A DNA stretch of 64,000 bases from Gavia stellata (lineage: Eukaryota; Chordata; Aves; Gaviiformes; Gaviidae): assembly GCF_030936135.1 (NCBI RefSeq), contig NC_082602.1:26911965-26975964 (forward strand), read 5' to 3'. Made by a program: the position numbers and the translations under genes. The notes below the pieces were generated by a model, which worked only from the letters and a program-made list of their open reading frames with translations, ran no database searches and was not told the DNA's origin. This document shows positions 36,401 through 46,479 of the stretch, in pieces; the stretch's first letter is position 1, and each line of letters begins with the position of its first letter.

Positions 36401-39400
36401 AGGTTAAAGTAAATTTTGTTTATGTAGCTTATAAGAAACTGTGTGTGAATGTAAGTGCTCGTTATGCTCAGGGTGTTGGGCAGTGTCGGCTATTACTGAA
36501 ATCAGTGGGAGCTGAGGATGCCAGCACCTTTTCTGATGTTCAGGACTTAGATGGCAAAATAGGTCACCTTTGTTGCAAACTGTAGTTTAAAATGGGGTTT
36601 AACTAAATTGTAGAGAGGAAAAATACTGCAGCATTGCTTTCATTTACAGTATTGCAAAACATAAAACCAGACTGAGTAGCATATTGTTGCACTTCTTCAA
36701 GTTTCTCGTATTCTACTGAGACTTTCTTTTCAAAATGTATGGAATAGTATCTTTAAAATAAGAGATTTAAAACCATTATGTAATTATGAGAGTCCGGACA
36801 GTAGAAAGGAGGTTGAAAGTTTTGCTTTTGCATATGTCTAGTCAGGAAACAACCATCACAGAAACACAGCTGAGAAGTAAACTTTGTGTGGAACATGAAT
36901 ATAGAGTCTATAATTATGAATTGAGAATGTGAACATGATATGAATTCTCATTCAGGGAATCCTGAAGTTTTGTTTAGAGTTTTGTTAAAAGATTTTTTTG
37001 TAAAGCAACATAGCATAGCATTTTACTAGTCATTTTTTCATATAACTGGAATTCCTGAGTAAAGACCAGCTCTGTGGTATTTTTTTTTTTTTCCTCCCCT
37101 CAATATTGCTGTAAGTGTCATCAGAATTAGTCATCAACATCCAATCGTCTCTCCCTTTTGCATAAGTGCCTAAGACTGGATTCTGCTTGAATTGGTTATT
37201 GTTGCTTACCCCACCAAAATGCTGATTTGTATGTGACGTGATAAACAGATGCTGTTCAGTGGACAGTTTTTCTTATCATAGACATCTCACAGCGTTTATG
37301 TAATGGTTATACAGTCTTGTGTGTATGTTTGGTATGTAATATGCTATACTTTCTCCTGTGACAGGAACTATCTGTTGTCCTGTTCTGAGGATGGCACTGT
37401 CAGATTGTGGAGTCTCCAAACATTCACATGTTTGGTGGGATATAAAGGACACAACTATCCAGTATGGGATACACAGTTCTCTCCTTACGGTTATTATTTT
37501 GTGTCAGGGGGACACGACAGAGTGGCTCGGTAAGAAACCGGATAGGTTTTTTACTTGTCTGGGTCAGTTTGTGATGGATTAACCGTAAAAGTGATTAGCT
37601 GATACACTCTACCCCCTATTACTGTAAATAAATTTTATTTCATGGCTATTAAAATACTGAACAAATGTTTTAATGTAGCTTTTTTTTTTTTCTTTTCAAC
37701 ACACATCGGATTATCTGATGACTAAAGAGATGGTGTCTTCTTACATGACCATATGATTAGAAGTATTCTTTTCCAGTAGTTTAACAACTTGACAGAATAT
37801 TCTTTATTTCTCCCTTCTGAAAAGTATACTTTTCCAAAACAGACCCTGCTAATTCAATAAACTGACCAGTAAGAAACCACTGCATAATTACTTCCTTTTA
37901 TTCCTCGTTGTGCAACAGATACTGAACTTCATTAGGGTTCTTTATTAATAAAAGCTTTTCTTTGCAGTCTGTGGGCAACAGATCACTACCAGCCTTTACG
38001 GATATTTGCTGGCCATCTTGCTGATGTGACATGTACCCGATTTCATCCAAACTCCAACTATATTGCCACGGGCTCGGCAGACAGGACTATACGGCTCTGG
38101 GATGTTTTGAATGGGAATTGTGTAAGAATATTCACTGGACATAAGGTAAATGCATATCACTCAGTGTGAAAGTGATTTTATTTCTGTGATGAGATTCTGA
38201 AAAGTGGTGTTCAGAACGAATATGGGTCAACTGACTGAATGTGAGTAGACTTAATTAACTTGTTTGGTCCCCCCCAAATGTCTGTTTTAGGGACCAATTC
38301 ATTCACTGGCATTTTCTCCTAATGGACGATTCCTGGCTACTGGAGCAACAGATGGAAGAGTTCTGCTGTGGGATATTGGACATGGCTTGATGGTTGGAGA
38401 ACTGAAAGGGCACACTGACACTATCTATGCGCTCAGATTCAGTAGAGATGGGGAGATTTTAGCATCAGGTAAAATTCACTGGAAACAGTAACGTTTCTGT
38501 TTGTGTTCCTAAGTCTGAAGAGGAATGATATAATTGGTTCCTTAAATTGAGGAAGAAAGAGTAGAATCACTTGCTTAGCAAAAGCAGCAACTTAAAACTG
38601 CTGGTACAAGGCGAGTACTTCATTGGACTGTGAAGTATGACCCTTCACTCTTCCAGGAACTGAAGGAAAGGTGTTATGCAGTTAGGCGATAGTGAAGGTT
38701 GGGATCTGTGTACAGTGTTGGGGGCAGAATCTGAAGTTAGAAATAACTCTAGGGCAGACAAGAAGTGGCTGGACTAGAGAGGCGCAGGATACTGGAATAG
38801 GAGTGGGACATGCAGCAGGACTAAAAAGGAGAGAGAGGAAGGGATAGAAAGAAAGATGAGTTTATTCACACCCTTACTATTTCTTCATGGTAGATTTTTG
38901 ATATAGAAACGTGCGTGTTATATTAACAATCAGATTCAAGAGTAGCACAACTTGTGAAGCCTGCTTGTTTTTCCTGCCTGTCCACATGGATTCTCTGGTG
39001 TCTAATATACCAGAGCTCCTCTGCCAGTTTTCCCTTCATGGAGGCACAAAGTTTTGTCTGAACTGTTTTCTTAAAACGTATAGGAATTCAATGAATTTGA
39101 AACTTGTTCTGTTCTGTCAACTGGCTGAAATTAGCCAACAAGTTCATGATACTTACAGAAGAAACGATGGACAGGCACTATAATTACATCAGGGTAATTT
39201 CCTCATGAAACCAGGCTAGGAATATTCTAGACTTTTTTAGTAGTATGATGTTCCTAAATGCAGTGCAGGGAGAATCCTTGCTGAGCCACTGCTTCAGGAG
39301 TGAAAGTTAACAGACAGGGTACAGGTTTGATCCAGCCTGCTTAGTGGTTACTTCAATTGATCTACCAATGCTCCAGTGAAAGCACAGGCCACTGAGCCTG

Positions 39401-40001
39401 CAAAATTCTGCTTTCTTCCCTGTATTAAACACTTAGAATCATTTCCTGAAATTGGCATCTAGCCCACAGAATGGTCCTGCTTTTTCAGTGCTAGGTGATA
39501 TAATCCAAACGCAAGTGTTTAGGAGAGTAGTTTGTGCTTTATCAACAGGGCATTCAGGTTAGATTACAGGAAAGCTGAAATCCTGGTAACTTTTATGTAT
39601 GCATTCAGTATGTCAGAGGCTTGTTAAAGTCTGTTTCCTTGTGGTACGAGGGCATAAGTCTACAGTTATGAGCAAACCTGCTTTTTGAGCTTTAATTTCT
39701 GCTAACTTGCTCCCAAGTAACTTTTTTTGTATACCTTTTTTATTAATAAAATACTTTAAACTGTTGTTCTTTTTTCTTTTTAGGTTCAATGGATAACACA
39801 GTTCGTCTGTGGGATGCTGTGAAGGCATTTGAAGATTTAGAAACTGATGATTTTACTACAGCCACTGGACATATAAACTTGCCTGAAAACTCACAGGACT
39901 TGCTACTAGGTACATACATGACCAAATCAACCCCGGTTGTACACCTCCATTTTACACGCAGAAACTTGCTGCTGGCTGCGGGAGCCTACAGTTCACAGTA
40001 A
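29920..40001 (+). CDS. TAF5: TAF5, TFIID subunit 5 (whole gene, 11 exons)
   Basis: TAF5 is a nuclear scaffold of the general transcription factor TFIID. It nucleates the histone-fold TAF core and binds TAF6/TAF9. Exons: 29920-30436, 31538-31778, 32943-33258, 33939-34102, 34570-34705, 35075-35195, 36176-36305, 37365-37529, 37968-38145, 38291-38468, 39784-40001. All are GT-AG and phases close to 2364 bp, 787 aa (human 800). Seen in order: Pro/Ala-rich N-terminus with polyalanine (about 20-50), LisH-type helix pair (about 73-100), the conserved NTD2 domain (about 178-355), an acidic then Lys-rich linker (about 365-412), and at least six WD40 repeats (about 460-720) plus a C-terminal tail. The ATG at 29920 is the first in-frame ATG and matches MAAL.EE of the human protein. 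The N-terminus is the least conserved part. Confidence 0.96.
31538..31778 (+). CDS. TAF5: TAF5 exon 2 (NTD2 domain)
   Basis: Encodes VEDQPDVSAVLSAYNQQGDP through NQHESEAKSFFE, nearly identical to vertebrate TAF5. Acceptor TTTTGCAG, donor GAAAG|GTAGTT. Confidence 0.95.
32943..33258 (+). CDS. TAF5: TAF5 exon 3 (NTD2 domain)
   Basis: 316 bp from FHGDQECYYQDDLRVLSSLT to GSLAGEAKREANKAK, the all-helical NTD2 core used in TAF5 dimer-like packing in TFIID. Acceptor TTCAATAG, donor CAAAG|GTAGGA. Confidence 0.95.
33939..34102 (+). CDS. TAF5: TAF5 exon 4 (charged linker)
   Basis: 164 bp. VFFGLLKEPEFDVPLDDEDE starts an acidic stretch, followed by GKPKKKKPKKDSVGSKSKK and DPNAPPQN. It is a flexible acidic-to-basic linker to the WD40 propeller. 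Acceptor CCTGCAG, donor AACAG|GTACCA. Confidence 0.94.
34570..34705 (+). CDS. TAF5: TAF5 exon 5
   Basis: 136 bp encoding IPLPELKDSDKLDKVMNMKE through LPSICFYTFLNAYQ, the segment that leads into the propeller. Acceptor TTGTAG, donor ACCAG|GTTGGT. Confidence 0.94.
35075..35195 (+). CDS. TAF5: TAF5 exon 6 (WD40 repeat 1)
   Basis: 121 bp encoding GLTAVDITDDSSMIVGGFAD and STVRVWSVTPKKLRSVKTAA. Acceptor TGTGTAG, donor GCAGCAG|GTAATT. Confidence 0.94.
36176..36305 (+). CDS. TAF5: TAF5 exon 7
   Basis: 130 bp encoding LSLIDKESDDVLERIMDEKT and ASELKILYGHSGPVYGTSFS; the GH dipeptide opens WD40 repeat 2. Acceptor ATTGCAG, donor GATAG|GTAAAA. Confidence 0.94.
37365..37529 (+). CDS. TAF5: TAF5 exon 8 (WD40 repeats 2-3)
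   Basis: 165 bp. NYLLSCSEDGTVRLWSLQ closes repeat 2, and KGHNYPVWDTQFSPYGYYFV with SGGHDRVAR forms repeat 3. Acceptor TGACAG, donor GCTCG|GTAAGA. Confidence 0.95.
37968..38145 (+). CDS. TAF5: TAF5 exon 9 (WD40 repeat 4)
   Basis: 178 bp. LWATDHYQPLRIFAGHLADV, then CTRFHPNSNYIATGSADRTI and RLWDVLNG. Acceptor TTTGCAG, donor CATAAG|GTAAAT. Confidence 0.95.
38291..38468 (+). CDS. TAF5: TAF5 exon 10 (WD40 repeats 5-6)
   Basis: 178 bp. GPIHSLAFSPNGRFLATGAT and DGRVLLWDIGHG form repeat 5; KGHTDTIYALRFSRDGEILA starts repeat 6. The intron before it is only 145 bp. Donor GCATCAG|GTAAAA. Confidence 0.95.
39784..40001 (+). CDS. TAF5: TAF5 exon 11 (last WD40 strand and C-terminus)
   Basis: 218 bp. SMDNTVRLWDAVKAFEDLET and then TGHINLPENSQDLLLG, ending AAGAYSSQ with TAA at 39999-40001. 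Acceptor TTTTTAG. Confidence 0.95.
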
Positions 40002-41061
40002 ATTGGGAGGCTGTAAGACGACTGTGCCAAGTCATTGCAGTAGTGACCTCAGGATGTGAGATGAGGAGGAATGTCTTGTACAGGTGGACCCCACTAGTCT
40101 GTTGCAGGAAAAAAGAAACTATGTAAACTAATGCAGTGTTTCTCAGTTCTGCTATTTCATATTTATCCACAGTTTGAAAATGCTGGAGATTGACAAGACA
40201 TCGTGGCTGTAAAAGAAGGAATTGTTCATGGTGCTTTTGATAAAAAAAAAAAAAAAAAAATGTATATATATGTATATGAAAATGTCTGTCTCCTCTCAGA
40301 GATGGTATTGAGCTCTGCCGAAACTTGTGGAAAGTTAACAGCCTTGGTATGTGTTCTGAAATGATTTTTTTTTTTTTTAAAGCACTTACTTTATGGTTAC
40401 CAAATGTTTAATCAATCTCAAACACAAGCAAAAACTGTTCAGTTTCAGAAAAGAAGAATGTAGTTTAATTTGCTATAGCCTGGGCGGGGCAACAGGTATG
40501 GTGAGGGCATCACAGCAACAAACAGGGCATTGAAAGAGTAGGTCCTGCAGGCGGAGGCTTGTGCGGAACTGCTGCGAAGTTACATGTGTGGGTTTTATGT
40601 ATCCCAGTACTAAGTCCTGAAAAGATTTCAAAAACTCCTGTGCTCTTTTGAGGTATTGGAAACACAGCTCTTGTTACTCTGTTTTCACAGGTAGCCAATG
40701 CTATAAGTGGGATAAGCAACCAGAAGTGCAATGTGAACTTTATTTACTTTCATACTTTGTATGAAAAAAAAAAAAAGGGGGGGGGGACTGAGTCACAACT
40801 GAAATACCGATTATTAAAAAAAAAAAAACTTTTACCTTGTACTAGATCTAAAAGAACTTTAAAAACCTGTATCTTTTCTGGGTAAGGTTTAATATATCAA
40901 AACGTAAAACTAGCCAAGAGATTGCAACATTATTGCATAGTAAAAGGACTAATCAGTCCGAAGTGTATTACCAGTTTGCTTTTGAAAGGCCAGCTTGTCT
41001 GCTGGAGTGACAGCTTCCACTCACAAAAACATTGTACCTCAGTAAGTCCTCCTGGACAACC

Positions 41062-41067
41062 AATAAA
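41062..41067 (+). terminator. Candidate TAF5 poly(A) signal
   Basis: AATAAA 1.06 kb after the TAF5 stop, followed within about 170 bases by GT- and T-rich sequence (41175-41250). This is the best of four candidates; its use is inferred. Confidence 0.4.
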
Positions 41068-42139
41068 GCTTAGTGCTTTATTTCTAAGGAACAGTAAAAC
41101 ATGCGAAATGCTGGGAAGTATAACTTCTGTCTGGGTCTTTCAACAGAAAACACCACCATCAACTGACAGGCCCAGTTTGGTGTGGTTTTGGGTTAGGTGG
41201 GGTTTTTTGTTTCAGGTTTTGTTGTGTTTGGGTTTTTTTTTTTTTTTAAGTCTCTTACAAGCTGTATACAGGGAAACCTGTTTTGTGTTCCTCATTACTT
41301 CCAGTAAGGGCTTGGACACTTGAACAATCTGCTGGCTCTCTAGCAAAAATAAAAACAAGACTTGACATTTCTAAGGTAAAGTAAATGGAGAACTACCTCC
41401 CCTCTCATCCCTTCTCTAACTTTTGGAGTTGAAGTTATATTATAGGCATTATACATCAAAATAAAGGGTGGAAAATTCCTCACCTGGAAACTTTCTTTAA
41501 AGAAAAAACGTTCAAACTAAATTATTATGGATTTTTTTTTTGTGTAATGGTACCTCAACAAAATTTCCTAGCTCTCAATATGACCAGTTGGATTTAAGTA
41601 CAATTATGGTGAATCAAACAAGTTACCTAAAACAAAGCATGTAGTTTTGACAGCTTAAAGAAAACACTGCCACAATTCTGCCTTTGTATTTTGTACAGTT
41701 TTATACTTTTGATATTATAATAAATACTAAAACCACATAGTTTGTGTCTGTATTTTACAAGACGGTATTCTCTTCCCTTGATGGCTGCAAGGGAAGCAAG
41801 AGCAGTGCTTGTAACTGTGAGCACTCTGCTAAGAGAAACAAAGTAATTCAGAAATGGTAAATTGATGACTAGCCATGGCAGGTAAACCTCCTTCTAAGGG
41901 TAGGCGATGGGTTCTAGCTAATTAGATCTATTACACTGTTACAACAACCATTATTCGTCTGGAAAGTTGTTTACAGCAGAGGCCATTTATGCAAACATAG
42001 GAGAGGAAGACAGCTAGATTTATTCAGAAGGCCCGATACGTACGAATGACTTTGATACATGAACTAGACTGCAAGAGCACAAAGACCCTGTAATATCTCT
42101 CCTTTTTTCCAGCAACTATGCCTGCCTCCTGCTGCCCTC

Positions 42140-42215
42140 AGTTGGGGAAGTATATTTGCATGCTTTAGCGTCGTAAGTCCCAGGTTCAACCCTGCTGCTG
42201 GTACCCTTCCAAGAA
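42140..42215 (+). repeat. tRNA-like fossil (tRNA pseudogene or SINE head)
   Basis: CCCTCAGTTGGGGAA resembles a tRNA A box/D arm. About 35 bases on, CCCAGGTTCAACCCTG resembles the B box/T arm. The spacing fits a tRNA but the arms do not pair well, so it is a degraded copy and not an active gene. Confidence 0.3.
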
Positions 42216-43533
42216 GCACGGTGCTGTATAATCACATTCATACATCAGCACTAATCTGACAGCTAAGGAAAGTACTGAGTTTTAACTGAGGTATAGAAAG
42301 ACACTGTGGAGTTTTAGTGTTGGGCAGGTAGAGGGCTGAATATAACTAACTGTGGTAGGAACAGCTCATTTACTGAGGCAATGTCCAGGAAAAATAATGA
42401 CTGAACTACTTAAGTCACTGTTTATAAGCATACAGAGTTGTAAGAGCTTAACATCAGCAGAGTAAGCCATTTTGTTTTGGGCAGTTACCTCTGCAGTAAC
42501 AGAAAAAGCTCAAATACCATAATTTGATTAGTCTACTTTAGGAGGTTTTCCATCAAAACCAAACAGGTTCCATGCAAAATATGTACAATTGAGGCAGAAG
42601 TTGTAATCTGCATTGTATTAGTAACAGTGAAGAAGTCACTGTTTCCATGTAAGCTACTAGCTTGGAATGCAAAAAATGGGAGCAACCAGTTAACTGCAAA
42701 CCACGTAAGCTTACTTCTATGACATGGAAGTGTGGAGATGCTTTGATAAGCTGTAAGCTGTGTGTCAGTATTATCGTCATGCCACTGAGGTCTTTCCTAG
42801 GTTACTACTAGGTGCTCAAACACTTTAGGATGTATTATAACAGCAGAAGAGTTTAGTTAAGATAGTAATAACAGGAATCAGGTACTCCATCTCCAGTACA
42901 AGTAACTATTTTTGACAGAGAAAAAAAAGGCAAAGTGCCACATTTATGCTTTTTGCACCATTTCATGTTTCCAATAAAACAAGTAATTATTTATATTTTA
43001 TTAGCCAGAACAGGTCATCAGCTTGCATTACATTGACACAGACTGGAGGTTCAGACGTGCCAGCAACCTGCCAAGAGGAGAGAGATCAAACATAGCAACT
43101 CTTGCACAGTGGTACTAGTAACTGAGCATCCCCCTTGCCCAAGCCCAAGCAATTTTAGTTATAAGCAGGCAAATTTCAGGACACCCAAGAAGAAATGACT
43201 GATGTCTCTTTAACATACAACAATGATGCTCAAGCTTATTGTTTTCTACCCCTTTTTGCAGACTACGAAGCAGCCCATAGCTTTTTTCAAAATGCCATTT
43301 CAGTGGAAATTCTGTATTTGAAAATTACTCTAGAATTTTGTAATACTCGGTTGTTGCTATACAAGAACAAGCCCAATCACTTCTATATGGGCCTTGCATA
43401 ATCAGGTGTGCAGTGTATGCAGTTCCATTGCATGGTGCTCCTTTTCTCTGTTCAAAGGAAGGTTTTAACAGGCTGCATTAATCTCTGCTGGTAATTCTCT
43501 ACTACAGCTAAGAAATAAGTCCTCAAGTACTAC

Positions 43534-43539
43534 TTTATT
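43534..43539 (-). terminator. Candidate ATP5MK poly(A) signal
   Basis: TTTATT on the plus strand reads AATAAA on the minus strand, 429 bases downstream of the ATP5MK stop codon. Confidence 0.4.
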
Positions 43540-43967
43540 ATTTTAATAACCTACAAAGCAACAGTTATCCCTATTTTACAGCAAAAGGGCAGACCAGAGT
43601 CACCTAATAACTGTAGGCAAAGCCTGATATACCTACCTGCAACATTCTTCCATTCCTCCTTCCTTTCTTACTCTTCCTCCCTGCATGATGTCCCTAATCC
43701 CATTTACCATGTCAGAAGAACAAAAAGAATACTGGTATCCCATAATTTCTGCATCCCCCTTTAACAACCTACTTCATTCAGAATGCCCCCAAATAAGCTA
43801 ATGGTATAGTTTAGTTGAGGTTTAAAATGATAAATACGAAGTTCACATGCCTGTGTTTCTCACTCTCTAATTATACTGTATTATTAGCAACTTGTCCTTT
43901 GTCACTCTTTCTTCCTGGGCTGGCACTGAATCGTTTTGGTCCTGAAAGAACACCAGCCACTTACCAT

Positions 43968-44060
43968 TTACTTATCTGCAACAGCAGGAGTTTTCTTTTT
44001 AGGTCTAAGCTTGAAATACAAGATGAGCATTGCAACGCTTGTGTATGTTGCTATTACATA
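43968..44060 (-). CDS. ATP5MK: ATP5MK coding exon 2
   Basis: 93 bp, residues 30-59 and TAA stop. Acceptor ATGTTTTCCAG. The first residue is Tyr (TAT), where I remember Cys in human. Confidence 0.88.
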   Translation of the reverse strand, partial: YVIATYTSVAMLILYFKLRPKKKTPAVADK

Positions 44061-44239
44061 CTGGAAAACATAAAAGTTAGGTTTAGTTTCATTCTAAACC
44101 CCAGAAAACACCATTATACTAGACTACAAAAGTTAGTATACATAATACATACATTCCTTCTGCCTGTGATGGTATAGGAATTGAAGTACTTCTGAAATCC
44201 AGTGAACTGGTGTTGAGATCCTGAGTCATGGCCAGCCAT
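43968..44239 (-). CDS. ATP5MK: ATP5MK (DAPIT/USMG5), ATP synthase subunit k
   Basis: A small inner-membrane subunit of mitochondrial F1Fo ATP synthase that helps keep the enzyme as dimers. Two coding exons on the minus strand, 44239-44153 and 44060-43968, separated by a 92-bp intron. Phases close to 59 aa (human 58). It starts MAGHDSGSQHQFTGFQKYFN, continues SYTITGRRN and YVIATYTSVAMLILYFKLRP, and ends KKKTPAVADK. One hydrophobic segment (about residues 31-45) is the membrane helix; basic residues follow it. The landmark motifs QFTG, KYFNSYT, TGR, ATY and LYFKLR match the family. The gene position (between TAF5 and PDCD11, opposite strand) is the vertebrate arrangement. The 5'UTR exon should lie in the GC island near 46060, but its boundaries are not certain. 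Confidence 0.92.
44153..44239 (-). CDS. ATP5MK: ATP5MK coding exon 1
   Basis: 87 bp, residues 1-29, phase 0 at its 3' end. The ATG lies 11 bases after a TTAG acceptor (exon start about 44250) in a strong context (GCCATGG). Donor GGAAT|GTATGT. Confidence 0.9.
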
Positions 44240-44250
44240 GGCTGCTTCTC

Positions 44251-45640
44251 CTAACAAGAAATACAGGACTGGATCAATAGAAAAATCAAACTAATCGCTA
44301 CACTTAATAATTCCATTGTCAGCTATTAAATCTGCTTTCAGGACATTCAACAGACAGTGGATATACTACATAAGGAACAGGCACATTCAGAGCACTGTAT
44401 CTTAAGGCACAAAACAGGTGACACAAGAGCAGACAAGGAAATGAGGGGTTCTGAAGGGAAGAACATTTATGATTTTCAGCGTTCATTCAACAAAGTTTAA
44501 ACATGGGAAAAAAAAAAGGTCAGGATGATGATAAAAGGTGATAAAAGGGAAAATTCTTCAAAGCACTTATAAAGAAGAGACCTGCCAGTCCTGTCCACAC
44601 AACCATTCAACACAAGCAAATTTCTACCAATTGTTCAGCAATCTGCAATACCTAATTAAAACTTGGTGAAAAGATTCAGACTAGACCCCTGCTCTGTATT
44701 GTTATTCAAAACGCCACTTTACAACTTTTACACCATATTAGAGTGCACAAGTGTTGTTAATAAGAACTGCCCTGCACTCAGTTGCACATTTCTACTGCAT
44801 CTTACTTGCCCACCCTAGTATTCACAGATCTAGATAAAAATACACTTTTTTTCCCCCCAGTTAGTTTTCAGCTAGATCAGCAAGTTATTTGAACCAGCTA
44901 CAAAGCCTCAGAAGTGCTTTCACAGGAACAACAAAAACACCAAGTACATGAGGGCATGCTTTTGTATTTTGTCTGTGTCTGGACACAAGTTTCAGGTCTA
45001 CTGTAAGAAGTTCATTAACACAAAAGCCTGGCATGGCTACAGTAGCACACTTGCAGATTCACTGAATGGTTCAGGATCTCTGAAGATCGCATAGTCCAGC
45101 CCCAACCTGCTCAAAGCAGAGGCAGCTACAGCAGCTCACTGAGGAACATGCCCAGTCAGGTTTTTAATATCTTCAGAGATGGAGACTCCACAACTGCTCT
45201 GGGGAACCTGTTCCAGTGTTTGATCACCCTTAAAATAAAAGGATTTTTCTTTTTAATGTTTATATTTTTTTCTTATGTTTAAGAGGGTTTTATGTTTAGG
45301 ACAAACATTTGTTGTTTATCTTGTAACTCACTCCAAAAGAAGTACACACACCACATGGTTACCTACCAAACCAGGCAGATGCTGTAGCCACCAGCACTCC
45401 AGAAGAAACTACTCCAGCAGGTGCTATATTTATTAACACAGCTGTTATGAAAACCCAATCCCATAATGTATCTGCAGTGTATAATGAGGTAAGTGTGCCT
45501 GTAACTGGATTGACTACATAACAGCTAAAAATCTTCACGAAACAACCCCCCTAAACATTTGCCATACTTGGACTTGGAAAACCAAGGTCAGATTTTCTTA
45601 TGCCTGACCGATGCAAGAGCCTGGACAAGAGTCACTGCGT
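44251..45640 (-). other. ATP5MK first intron (3' part)
   Basis: AT-rich intron between the coding exons and the island promoter. It contains an antisense CR1 fragment (45062-45245). No other feature was recognised. Confidence 0.6.
45062..45245 (-). mobile_element. CR1 LINE 3' fragment, diverged
   Basis: On the minus strand it reads ACACTGGAACAGGTTCCCCA, GTTGTGGAGTCTCCATCTCT and GAAGATATTAAAAACCTG. These are CR1 3' landmarks in the right order, continuing toward GGTTGGGGCTGGACTATGCG. Heavily 5'-truncated and more diverged than the copy at 46480, so older. Confidence 0.75.
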
Positions 45641-46440
45641 TCTTCCGAAGACGGCTCAGAGCCCAGACATCGCAACACAGGTTTTCTTTTTCGGAAGAGC
45701 CCCCGGTGCCCTTGCCAGGCGCGGCCCGCCACGCCGGCTGCCCTGACACCGGGCGCCACCGGCTGCCGCGCTCGCCCCGGCCCCGCACAGAAGCCGGGCC
45801 CATCTCGCTGGCACAAACAGCCACGACCCCGGCGGTCCCTCGCCTCAGCTCGCATCGGACCGGGGGAAGGGACGCGGCGGCCCTTGGTACTCGGAGAGGA
45901 GCGACGCCGCGGCTGAAGGTCGCGGGCGCGCCGGGGGACAGCCGCGGCTCAGCGCCGCAGACAACCACTCTCCCGCCCGGCGGCGCAGCTCTACAGCAGG
46001 GAGCGCGGGCAAGGGTCTGCAGCTGGGGCGGGCACCGTCCCGCTCGGACACCCAGGGGTACCTCAGCCGCCGCTGCCGTCCCGCCGCCGCTGCCGTCCTG
46101 CCGCCGCCGTCTGCCCTTCGCCAGCGCCCTCCCACAAAATGGCGGCTGCCGCGCGCGGCCGCCGTGCGCAGCTACCGCAGTCCGCGGGGATTGGCTGCAC
46201 CCATCAGCGAGCAGGTTCTCTCCGCCCCCTTCTTTCTCGTTGGTTGAGAAGCGGTCTCGCTGCTTCCGCTTGCCCTTTCCCTCTTGCCCTGCGTACTACT
46301 TCCGGGTGGCGTGCCGTGCTCTCCGCGTGCGGCGCCCGGTCCTGCTCTTCGTTCCTGGGCTTCCCCGTGGCAGCGGCCTGGGGCCCGGCGGCAGCGAGTG
46401 AGGGGCTGCGGGAGCCAGAGCCGCAGCGGCCGGGGGAGGT
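45640..46440. promoter_or_regulatory. GC-rich divergent promoter of ATP5MK and PDCD11
   Basis: A CpG-dense block between the minus-strand ATP5MK and plus-strand PDCD11. Sites seen: an AAAATGGCGGC YY1-type motif at 46136-46146, an inverted CCAAT box (ATTGG) at 46190-46194, and an ETS-type ACTTCCGGGT at 46298-46307. A possible ATP5MK exon-1 donor (CTGAG|GTACCC read on the minus strand) ends at 46062, but it is weak. Confidence 0.7.
46300..46438 (+). other. PDCD11: PDCD11 non-coding first exon (inferred)
   Basis: The coding exon at 47678 begins with an AG acceptor ten bases before its ATG, so an upstream non-coding exon is required. The best donor is GGGGGAG|GTAAGG at 46439, just downstream of the ETS site. 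The 5' edge is a guess. Confidence 0.5.
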
Positions 46441-46479
46441 AAGGTCTCTGCCGGCAGAGCTCCAGCTCTGCCTGGTCCA

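Larger units (their letters stand above)
30437..39783 (+). other. TAF5 introns 1-10
   Basis: Ten introns of 1101, 1164, 680, 467, 369, 980, 1059, 438, 145 and 1315 bp. They contain T-rich tracts near 37079-37092 and 37680-37692 and a TATATG/TGTATG repeat at about 31862-31880. I found no independent gene, snoRNA-like box pair or clear transposon in them. Confidence 0.7.
40002..43967. other. Convergent 3' region of TAF5 and ATP5MK
   Basis: No coding exon. TAF5 3'UTR begins at 40002. Candidate plus-strand AATAAA signals lie at 41062, 41348, 41460 and 41719; the first gives a UTR of about 1.1 kb. For ATP5MK (minus strand) AATAAA is read at 43539-43534, about 430 bases after its stop, with another at 43002-42997. 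Notable tracts are A19 at 40242-40260, T14 at 40365-40378 and A13G10 at 40764-40786. A tRNA-like fossil lies at about 42140-42215. Confidence 0.6.

Noticed and set aside
45721-45790. A miR-1307-like hairpin (the microRNA sits at this gene's 5' end in human)
   Set aside because: The GC-rich sequence has short resemblances only. I could not find the mature microRNA core on the minus strand.
45559-46401. 280-codon frame in the ATP5MK/PDCD11 island
   Set aside because: GC-driven open frame with Pro/Arg/Ala bias and no conserved motif; it spans a promoter.
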